This document shows positions 17,587-23,872 of a stretch of DNA of 64,000 nt, in pieces. The translations under genes were made by a program, and so were the position numbers. The notes beneath the pieces were generated by a model. It worked only from the letters and a program-made list of their open reading frames with translations. It did no database searches and was not told where the DNA came from. Source of the stretch: Pseudonocardia ammonioxydans (lineage in GTDB: Bacteria > Actinomycetota > Actinomycetes > Mycobacteriales > Pseudonocardiaceae); the NCBI RefSeq assembly GCF_900115005.1, contig NZ_FOUY01000001.1:62001-126000 (forward strand), given 5' to 3'. Positions within the stretch are counted from its first letter, which is position 1; each line of letters opens with the position of its first letter.

Positions 17587-17991
17587 TCAGTCCTCGTGCC
17601 AGGTGCCGAAGCTCCAGGTGTTCCCCTCCGGGTCGGTCGCGACGACCATGCGGCTGCCGTAGTCGGTGTCCTCCGGGCCGCGGACGATCGCGGCTCCGGC
17701 GGCCCGTGCGCGCTCGCAGAGCGCGTCGGGATCCTCGACGACCACGTGCACGAGCCCGGCCCCGAAGCGTGCGGTGTCGTCGGACGCGCCGAACATGACA
17801 CCGCCGACCTCCCCGCGCTCGGAGGCCCAGGTCAGCTCGGCATGGTGGATCGTGCCGTCCGGGCCGGGCTCGGCGTGGACGGCTCGATCGGTGAAGCCGA
17901 AGGCTCCGGTGAGGAAGGCGAGGGCGGCACGCGGGTCGCGGTAGTGGAGGCACGCCCAGACCGAGGGGACGGCCTTCTCGAGATCGCTCAT
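17587..17991 (-). CDS. VOC/glyoxalase-like protein
   Basis: A 134-residue vicinal-oxygen-chelate fold protein. It has the paired beta-alpha-beta-beta-beta modules: VPSVWACLHYRDPRAALAFL then GAFGFTDRAV in the first half, and LVHVVVEDPDALCERARAAG then YGSRMVVATDPEGNTWSFG in the second. Proteins of this type (often annotated PhnB/glyoxalase-like) include resistance proteins and dioxygenase relatives. The typical metal ligands are only partly present (H in TIHHAEL; no clear terminal Glu), so metal-dependent catalysis is uncertain. The ATG at 17991 is preferred; a second ATG lies nine bases upstream. It diverges from the HNH gene. Confidence 0.82.
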   Translation of the reverse strand: MSDLEKAVPSVWACLHYRDPRAALAFLTGAFGFTDRAVHAEPGPDGTIHHAELTWASERGEVGGVMFGASDDTARFGAGLVHVVVEDPDALCERARAAGAAIVRGPEDTDYGSRMVVATDPEGNTWSFGTWHED

Positions 17992-18103
17992 GGCGCTCAT
18001 CGTCGGTGCTGTCGCCGGATCGGGCTTGGACGAATCGGAGCCCGCGGACCCGGGCGAACCGGCGGCAGCGCTCGACGAGGCCGTCCGGCTCCTCACGTCG
18101 GCC

Positions 18104-18130
18104 GTTCACAGGTGAGTCGGACCTGTGAAC
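18104..18130. promoter_or_regulatory. Perfect 10-bp inverted repeat, candidate operator
   Basis: GTTCACAGGT at 18104-18113 and its exact reverse complement at 18121-18130 flank a seven-base spacer. The right arm ends 22 bases before the -10 box (18153-18158) of the DUF222-HNH gene and so overlaps its -35 region. It is in the right place for a repressor site. A transcription hairpin is the alternative, but no gene ends just upstream on either strand. Confidence 0.6.
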
Positions 18131-18152
18131 CGAAACTGTCGGTGGTCGAGCG

Positions 18153-18158
18153 TATGTT
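18153..18158 (+). promoter_or_regulatory. -10 box TATGTT of leaderless HNH gene
   Basis: TATGTT ends six bases before the ATG at 18165 with no ribosome site between, the same spacing as at tenA. Confidence 0.6.
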
Positions 18159-18164
18159 CGAACC

Positions 18165-20285
18165 ATGCAGCTGGGGCAGGCGATTCCAGACGGGCTGGCG
18201 GCCATGCCGCCCGGCCCCGACCTGGCCGCCGTCCTCGCCAGGATCGACCTGACCCAGGTGTGCAACGACGACATCGACGAGGTCATGCTCGCCCACTCCC
18301 GACAGCTGTCCCACCACCAGGCCCACATGTTCGCCGCCATCTCCGAAGTGGTGCACCGCCGCCCGTTCGCCGGTCCCCTGGAGATCCGCCGCGGTGCCCT
18401 GCCCGACCAGTACGGCTCCGACGAGATCCGCTTCGCCCTGGCCTGGAACCGCCGCGCCGCCGAATACGAGATGAGCCTCGCCGTCACGCTTGTCAGTGAC
18501 CTTCCGCAGGTGCAGGCCTCCCTGTGTCAGGGGCGGATCGACCGCACCAAGGCCCGAGTGTTCGCCCAGCACCTCGCCGACCTGCCCGCCGCGCAGCGCG
18601 CCGCGATCTGTGAGGCGGTGCTGCCGCAGGCGCCCAAGTTGACGACCGGGCAGATCGGGGAACGGATCAAGCGGCTGATCCTGGAGTTGGATCCGGCCTA
18701 CTACGAGCGGCGCTACCGCAAGGCGATCCGGGACCGGCTGGTGGTGGCGTATCTGACCGAGACCGGCACCGCCGTCATCTCCGCCGAAGGCCTGCCCGCC
18801 GAGGAAGCCGCCGCCGCCTGGGAACGCCTCGACGCCCTGGCCAGGGCCGCCCGGCGTGACGGGCACCCGGGCACGATCGACCAGATCCGCGCCGACCTCG
18901 TCCTCGGCCTGCTCGACGGGACACTGCACGGATTGGACCGGGCCGGGATCCTGCGCGCGTTGATGGCCCGCTTCGCCGGCCACGCCGACAACCCCACCAC
19001 CGGTAGCGAGGTCGACAAGCCGGCAGCCGGCACCCCGGCTGCGGGCCGCCCGGCGACCGGCGACCCGGCCTCCGGGAGCACGGTCCCCGGTAGCCCGGCG
19101 GCCGGCAGGCCGGCCTCCGGTGGCGCCGACGCCGGTGGACCCGGATCGGGTACCTCGGACCTGGACGGTCCCGACTCGAGCAGTTCCGGCACTGACAACC
19201 CGAACGCTGACAACCCGAACGCTGACGGTCCCGACCCCGACGACCAAGAACCGGGCGACCCCGGATCAGGCGGCACCGGCCCCGGTCCTTCCGGCCCCAA
19301 GCCCGGCGGCCCGAGCGGCGGCGCACCCGCATCCCCCGAGCCCGACTCGGGAGCACCGACTGTCGTTTCCTCACCGCCGAGCGGCAGCGGCACCGGGCTC
19401 CGGACGACCGCCGGTGTCGGGACCGAGGTCCGCGTCCCCCTCAGCACCCTGCTCGGCCTCGACCAGCGCGCCGGCGAACTCCCCGGCTGGGGACCCATCC
19501 CCGCCAGCGCCGCACGGCGCCTCGTCGCCCGCCAACACCGCGCCCAATGGCGCTGGGTCGTCGTCGACGACCACGGCCACCTACTCGCCGAAGGCATCAC
19601 CCGACACCGCCCGACACCCCGCGACCCCACCGGCCCACGCGGCGGAATCGTCGAACTCCACATCCCCGCCGGCCAGCTCGTCACCCTGGCCGCGGACGCT
19701 GCCGAGCACGACGCCTGGGCGAAGGTGATCACCGACATCGCCGACCAGTACCGGCAGCACACCGAGCACGACGACCCCGACGCCGCACTCGACAACCAAC
19801 CGAACGCCCGGTTCCCGCATGCGGCACTGCGGCGCCACACCGAGGTCCGGGATCGCACCTGCCTCAGCCCCGGGTGTCGGACTGCAGCCCGACGCTGCGA
19901 CCAGGACCACACGATCGACCACCATCACGGCAGGCCGACCGTCCGCGGCGGCCTCGGGCCGCTGTGCCGGCACGACCACACGTTGAAGACCAAGGGCAAC
20001 TGGCGCCTCGACCAGCCAGAACCCGGCCACTTCATCTGGACCAGCCCCCTGAAACGCCAGTACCGGGTCGACCCCGAACCGATCCTGCCGCCACCGATCA
20101 CACCGGTGCGCCGCGACGACGACCCGGCCTTCGACGCGCCCGCACCGGGGCCCGTCTACGCCGACGACGAACAGCCCGACCTACGCCGACACGAACGCGG
20201 CCCACCGGCCCACGACGACACCGCACCCGAGGACACCGACGCACCGGACGCGACGGCGTCCGACGACGACCTGCCCCCGTTCTGA
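18165..20285 (+). CDS. DUF222/HNH-nuclease protein (13E12 family)
   Basis: A 706-residue member of the actinobacterial DUF222-HNH (13E12 repeat) family. The N-terminal ~280 residues are the helical DUF222 domain (LSHHQAHMFAAISEVVHRRP, then AYYERRYRKAIRDRLV). Residues ~285-410 are a low-complexity linker rich in Pro, Gly, Asp and Ala with repeats such as NPNADNPNAD and PAAGRPA. The C-terminal HNH module (~563-612) carries a Cys pair (CLSPGCRTAARRCDQDH), DHHHG and LCRHDHTLK, so it looks catalytically intact. The family is common and multi-copy, and its role is unproven; mobile or defence-linked nicking has been suggested. The acidic tail ends in DDDLPPF. The leaderless start is supported by TATGTT. 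Confidence 0.9.
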   Translation: MQLGQAIPDGLAAMPPGPDLAAVLARIDLTQVCNDDIDEVMLAHSRQLSHHQAHMFAAISEVVHRRPFAGPLEIRRGALPDQYGSDEIRFALAWNRRAAEYEMSLAVTLVSDLPQVQASLCQGRIDRTKARVFAQHLADLPAAQRAAICEAVLPQAPKLTTGQIGERIKRLILELDPAYYERRYRKAIRDRLVVAYLTETGTAVISAEGLPAEEAAAAWERLDALARAARRDGHPGTIDQIRADLVLGLLDGTLHGLDRAGILRALMARFAGHADNPTTGSEVDKPAAGTPAAGRPATGDPASGSTVPGSPAAGRPASGGADAGGPGSGTSDLDGPDSSSSGTDNPNADNPNADGPDPDDQEPGDPGSGGTGPGPSGPKPGGPSGGAPASPEPDSGAPTVVSSPPSGSGTGLRTTAGVGTEVRVPLSTLLGLDQRAGELPGWGPIPASAARRLVARQHRAQWRWVVVDDHGHLLAEGITRHRPTPRDPTGPRGGIVELHIPAGQLVTLAADAAEHDAWAKVITDIADQYRQHTEHDDPDAALDNQPNARFPHAALRRHTEVRDRTCLSPGCRTAARRCDQDHTIDHHHGRPTVRGGLGPLCRHDHTLKTKGNWRLDQPEPGHFIWTSPLKRQYRVDPEPILPPPITPVRRDDDPAFDAPAPGPVYADDEQPDLRRHERGPPAHDDTAPEDTDAPDATASDDDLPPF

Positions 20286-20442
20286 TGATCTTCAGAACGG
20301 CGCCGGGTCCGGGCAGAGCCAGGGGTCCTGGACCAACGTGGCGTCGGTGAGGCTCTACGAAATTCGGTCCTGCCGCCCCGCGCGGCCCTGCTAGCGTTCG
20401 GGTCGTTCCGATGTCGATGTGATCGTGAAGGAGGTGGGGTCG

Positions 20443-20517
20443 ATGACCGCGCCGGTGGCCGCTGCCCGTCGTGGCGACGCGACGTCCCCCACGCTCCGGG
20501 ACGTGGCTACTTCCTGA
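20443..20517 (+). pseudogene. LacI-type regulator N-terminal stub (24 codons)
   Basis: An ATG with a strong GAAGGAGG ribosome site opens a 24-codon frame ending ...SPTLRDVATS before a TGA. TLRDVA is the characteristic first helix of LacI-family DNA-binding domains (normally followed by an AxxAGVS turn). The frame stops exactly where the turn should begin. A TAGCGT upstream (~20393) could be its -10 box. The simplest reading is the promoter, ribosome site and first codons of a lost lacI-type gene. A leader peptide for the acetyltransferase at 20586 is an alternative. Confidence 0.42.
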
Positions 20518-20585
20518 GTCATCACACCTCGACCGTCCTGTGTCCGGGATCAGGTCGACCACACGACACCGAGAACGGAACGATT

Positions 20586-21092
20586 GTGTCCAACAGCTGG
20601 ACCACCCGCGCCGAGATCGACGCGGACATCACCGCCATCCACGAGGTCAACAGCGCAGCGTTCGACACCGAGGAGGAGGCCAACCTCGTCGACGCCCTGC
20701 GCGCCGACCCGAACTGGATCCCCGAACTGTCGATCGTTGCCGTCGACGCGGCAGGCATCGTCATCGGGTACGCGCTGCTGACCCGCTGCCACGTCGGCGA
20801 CACCGCAGCCCTGTGCCTGGGGCCTTGCGCGGTCCTGCCGCAGTACCAGCGCACCGGCGCCGGATCCGCCGCGATCCACGCCGGCCTGGATCGGGCCCGC
20901 GAGCGGGGCGAGAAGTACGTCGTCGTCCTCGGACACCCGAGCTACTACCCGCGCTTCGGGTTCGGCCGGGCGAGCGAGCACGGCATTCGGCTCTCGGTCG
21001 AGGTCCCCGATGACGCCCTCATGGCGCTGTCCCTCGACGGGAGCCCGCTCCCGGGCGGCCAGGTCCGCTACGCCGCACCCTTCGGTATCTGA
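20586..21092 (+). CDS. YhbS-like GNAT N-acetyltransferase
   Basis: A 168-residue GNAT protein of the YhbS-like type. The N-terminal part has a conserved HEVNSAAFDTEEEANLVDAL segment. The acetyl-CoA loop is VLPQYQRTGAGSAAIHAGL (Q-x-x-G-x-G/A). The C-terminal block LGHPSYYPRFGFGRASEHGI is a signature of this subgroup. The substrate is unknown. The start is a GTG at 20586 with no good ribosome site, so the start is less certain than the product. It lies between a LacI-like stub and an integrase remnant and is followed by a hairpin. Confidence 0.85.
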   Translation: MSNSWTTRAEIDADITAIHEVNSAAFDTEEEANLVDALRADPNWIPELSIVAVDAAGIVIGYALLTRCHVGDTAALCLGPCAVLPQYQRTGAGSAAIHAGLDRARERGEKYVVVLGHPSYYPRFGFGRASEHGIRLSVEVPDDALMALSLDGSPLPGGQVRYAAPFGI

Positions 21093-21099
21093 TCGCTGA

Positions 21100-21140
21100 C
21101 GGCGGGCGGGACACCGGCTCGAATGGTGTCCCGTCTGCCG
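21100..21140 (+). terminator. Hairpin after the YhbS-like gene
   Basis: Arms 21100-21115 and 21125-21140 pair at 14 of 16 positions, with the core GGGACACC/GGTGTCCC, around a nine-base loop. It begins eight bases after the acetyltransferase stop, so it probably terminates that transcript. It runs into the start of the integrase remnant. Confidence 0.6.
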
Positions 21141-21450
21141 TTGCGGCCTCGCCGCCGGAGGCGGCTCCGTGACGGAAAGCCGGCCGCGCCCTCCATCCTC
21201 GGTCGCAAGCGGGCGATCCTGTTCACTGCCGTCGAGTTCGCCGTGGAGCGCGGGCGCCTGGACGCGAACCCGCTGACGTCGATCAAGTGGCGGCACCGGA
21301 GCTCGCCGAGGCGGGGGACCTGCGCGTCGTGCTCGACCACGCCAGGCACGCGCGTTGTTCTCCGCTGTTCTGCAACTGCGCCCGGGCCGTCGGTCGAGCA
21401 GGCTCTTCGCGACCGCCGTTCATGATCGCGTCCGCGAACACCCCGTAGAC
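21123..21450 (+). pseudogene. Tyrosine-recombinase (integrase) remnant, frameshifted
   Basis: A broken piece of a phage/ICE-type tyrosine integrase. Frame one reads GKPAAPSILGRKRAILF, then AVEFAVERGRLDANPLTSIKW (about 21171-21291), which is the core-binding-domain signature of actinobacterial integrases. The homology then moves to the next frame (APELAEAGDLRVVLDHA, ~21293-21345). It shifts again to QARALFSAVLQLRPGRRSS (~21345-21400), which is where the expected ARxLLxAV segment belongs. There are thus at least two frameshifts, and the N-terminus and catalytic domain with Arg/His/Tyr are missing. It sits less than 100 bp from tRNA-Tyr, a usual integration site. Confidence 0.75.
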
Positions 21451-21483
21451 GCTCGGTCACAGCCGGACCAACCCGGACAACGC

Positions 21484-21527
21484 AAGAGACCCCCGGTCCC
21501 AGCGTTTCCGCTGGTCGGGGGTCTCTT
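21484..21527. terminator. Hairpin 3' of tRNA-Tyr
   Basis: AAGAGACCCCCG at 21484-21495 and its exact complement at 21516-21527 form a 12-bp stem with a 20-base partly paired loop. It lies 10 bases beyond the 3' end of the minus-strand tRNA gene and on the plus strand is followed by TGTCC. It should terminate the tRNA transcript and could also act from the left. Confidence 0.8.
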
Positions 21528-21537
21528 TGTCCTGCTG

Positions 21538-21619
21538 TGGCTGGTCCAGGATTCGAACCTGGGAAGGCTACGCCGACGGATTTACAGTCCGCTCCCTTTG
21601 GCCGCTCGGGCAACCAGCC
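21538..21619 (-). tRNA. tRNA-Tyr (GTA anticodon)
   Basis: Read on the minus strand from 21619: acceptor arm GGCTGGT pairs with ACCAGCC, with discriminator A. The anticodon loop is ACTGTAAATC, giving GTA. A long variable arm (class II, ~82 nt) and the T-loop GGTTCGAATCC are present. CCA is not encoded. A hairpin follows at 21484-21527, and an integrase remnant lies on its 3' side, so the gene may have served as an attachment site. Confidence 0.97.
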
Positions 21620-21718
21620 GGGGTGCACGTCGCTCTCGCTCGGTGCGTGAACGAGGATACGACACGATCCGACGGGCCCCGACGAGGGGGGCCCAGCACC
21701 ACGAGGAGGACACCCGAG

Positions 21719-22210
21719 ATGGCCGACCCGTCGTTCGACGTCGTGAGCAAGGTGGACCGGCAGGAGGTCGACAACGCCCTGAACCAGGCTGCGAAGGAGC
21801 TCTCGCAGCGGTTCGACTTCCGCGGAACGAACACCACGGTCTCCTGGGCCGGCGAGGAGGCGGTGAGCTTCGAGTCGGAGACCGAGGAGCGCCTGCGTGC
21901 CGGGATCGAGGTCTTCAAGGAGAAGCTGGTCAAGCGCAGCATCTCGTTGAAGGCGCTCGAGGTCGATGAGCCGGCGATCTCCGGCAAGGTCTACCGGGCG
22001 AACGGCAAGATCCTGCAGGGCATCGCGCAGGACAAGGCCAAGGAGATCAGCAAGGCGATCCGGGACGAGAAGCTGAAGGGGGTGCAGGCCCAGATCCAGG
22101 GCGACCAGCTGCGCGTCTCGGGCAAGAAGAAGGACGACCTGCAGGCCGTCATCGCGCTGCTGAAGGAGAAGGACTTCGGGATCGCGCTCCAGTTCACCAA
22201 CTACCGGTGA
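21719..22210 (+). CDS. YajQ-family nucleotide-binding protein
   Basis: A 163-residue YajQ/DUF520 protein. The whole length fits the family: [20 protein letters not shown] at the start, [33 protein letters not shown] in the middle, and [14 protein letters not shown] toward the end. Some proteobacterial members bind cyclic di-GMP or nucleotides and act as transcription co-regulators; the role in actinobacteria is unproven. The ATG at 21719 follows GAGGAGGA by nine bases. It is a single gene, divergent from tRNA-Tyr and convergent with the DUF2306-like membrane gene. Confidence 0.95.
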   Translation: MADPSFDVVSKVDRQEVDNALNQAAKELSQRFDFRGTNTTVSWAGEEAVSFESETEERLRAGIEVFKEKLVKRSISLKALEVDEPAISGKVYRANGKILQGIAQDKAKEISKAIRDEKLKGVQAQIQGDQLRVSGKKKDDLQAVIALLKEKDFGIALQFTNYR

Positions 22211-22227
22211 CGGGGCCGGCGACGGAC

Positions 22228-22983
22228 TCACCGGCGTACCGCCGGAGCACCTGTCGCCCGCCGGTCCGGCCGTGCCGCCCGCGACCGGTGACGGATCACC
22301 CACTCCGCGACCCCGAGGTTGATCATCCAGCCGGCGGCGGTGAGCAGTGCCGTGCCGAGCTCACCGTCGCCGATCAGCGCACCACCGACGCCGAGGGTCA
22401 CGATCTGGGTGCTCGCACCCAGGCCGATCGCGTAGGCGCGGATCATCCAGGCCCGGTGCCGCAGGGCGCCGCCACGCCGGATCGCGACGACCCCGGCCAC
22501 GAGGCACGCCACCATCGCGACACCGAAGGCCAGGCGGAACAGGTACAGCAGCACACCGCTGCCACGGGTGTCGGAGAAGAACAGGGTCAGCCACAGTGCG
22601 GTCAGCGCCGCCGTCGCCCCGGCGAGGACCAGCAGGCGTCCCGCCCGCGGGTGCCAGACCCGGGCCCGGCCACGCGACCGGCCCGCGGTCGGGAACTGGA
22701 ACGCGCCGAGCACGGTGAACACCGTCCCGCTGACGGCATGCAGGATCAGCGGTATCGCCGCACCGGGACGGGTGTTCGCCGGCGTGGTCACGGTTCCACC
22801 GGCCAGCTCGACGAGGAGCCGGGCGAGCACCGGCAGGAGCCCGAACACCGCCAGCCCGGCCGCCCACCACCACAGCCGCGCGGCCGGCCGGGCCGGGTCG
22901 GCCCCGGCGGCAGCCACCGCAGCGTCGGCCTCGTGGCCGGGCCCCGGTGACCGGCGGCGCGCCGGTAGCCCGCTGCTCCTCAC
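22228..22983 (-). CDS. DUF2306-like membrane protein
   Basis: A 251-residue membrane protein with about seven predicted helices. Segments with the DUF2306 look are the helix containing LHAVSGTVFTVLGAFQFP and the later HRAWMIRAYAIGLGASTQI; the conserved His of each could ligate a metal or haem. The C-terminal 25 residues are basic. No function is known. The GTG start at 22983 overlaps the stop of the upstream membrane gene by four bases, so the two are coupled. It ends 17 bp from convergent yajQ. Confidence 0.75.
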   Translation of the reverse strand: MRSSGLPARRRSPGPGHEADAAVAAAGADPARPAARLWWWAAGLAVFGLLPVLARLLVELAGGTVTTPANTRPGAAIPLILHAVSGTVFTVLGAFQFPTAGRSRGRARVWHPRAGRLLVLAGATAALTALWLTLFFSDTRGSGVLLYLFRLAFGVAMVACLVAGVVAIRRGGALRHRAWMIRAYAIGLGASTQIVTLGVGGALIGDGELGTALLTAAGWMINLGVAEWVIRHRSRAARPDRRATGAPAVRR

Positions 22984-23657
22984 GTGGTCGCGGGCGTGTC
23001 GAGCCGCGGTTCACCGTGGTCGGTGGCAGGGCCCCGCTCGACCGACCACAGCGAGTACCCGAGCCAGATCATCGCCAGCCCGACCGGCACGGCGGCGTAC
23101 CGCCCGGCCGCGTGCGGTAGCAGCGGGACGAGCAGGGTCGAGAGCGCCCCGGCGACGAGGAGCAGTCCCGCCCGGCGGTCGAGGACGCGGGCCCGGAAGA
23201 TCGCCAGTCCGAACAGCACCCCGCCGAGCACGTACAGCAGGGCCGCCACCGGGCCGAGCACCGGCAGCACGCCGAGACCGACCTGGGTACCGGCACCGCT
23301 GAAGATGCCCAGGAACCCGTCGACGAACAGCGGAGCCTCGGCCGCCAACGGAGGCATGACGAGCGTCTCGGCGAACGCGAAGGCCCATGTGAGCAGGTAG
23401 AACGTCCCGAACAGGACGACGCCGGCCAGTCCCGTCGGTCCGGACTCGCGGACCTGGCGCAGGTAGATCCCGACGATCCCGACCAGACCGGAGACGGCCA
23501 TGATCATCGTCAGCCAGCCGACGGCCGCCCAGGCCCCGCCCGTGACCGTGGCCGCGTTCTCGGCCGGGTGGATCGGCTGGACGAGGATGTAGAGAGCACC
23601 CGAGAGCGCGGCGAGGACGCCCGCCACCCGGGTGAGACGCGAACCCGACACGGTCAC
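22980..23657 (-). CDS. Uncharacterised six-helix membrane protein
   Basis: A 225-residue hydrophobic protein with about six transmembrane helices. Recognisable stretches are LTRVAGVLAALSGALYILVQ, then WLTMIMAVSGLVGIVGIYLR and LLYVLGGVLFGLAIFRARVL. I cannot assign a family; it resembles many small actinobacterial integral membrane proteins of unknown role. The GTG at 23657 is preferred because AGGAGG lies six bases before it, while the longer frame to 23744 has no ribosome site. Translationally coupled to the DUF2306-like gene. Confidence 0.72.
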   Translation of the reverse strand: MTVSGSRLTRVAGVLAALSGALYILVQPIHPAENAATVTGGAWAAVGWLTMIMAVSGLVGIVGIYLRQVRESGPTGLAGVVLFGTFYLLTWAFAFAETLVMPPLAAEAPLFVDGFLGIFSGAGTQVGLGVLPVLGPVAALLYVLGGVLFGLAIFRARVLDRRAGLLLVAGALSTLLVPLLPHAAGRYAAVPVGLAMIWLGYSLWSVERGPATDHGEPRLDTPATT

Positions 23658-23872
23658 GGCCGGCCTCCTCCATCGGACCCCCGGGGCTGTCCGCCCACGG
23701 TCCTGGTTGCGCCGGGCCCCGTCATCGTCACTTGTGGTGATCACCTTCCGCGGTACGGCACGGCGGCGGCACCGAAACGACGACCGGTGCCCGCGCGAGT
23801 CCCGCTCGGGGACCGGTCCGCGGACGTTCCGGACCGCGGGCCGGCCCCTCTCCGGACGACGGGAGCGACACC

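Noticed and set aside
18165..21460. Complete mobile element including the HNH gene and integrase
   Set aside because: The integrase is broken, no terminal repeats or second attachment site are seen, and the HNH gene belongs to a common chromosomal family.
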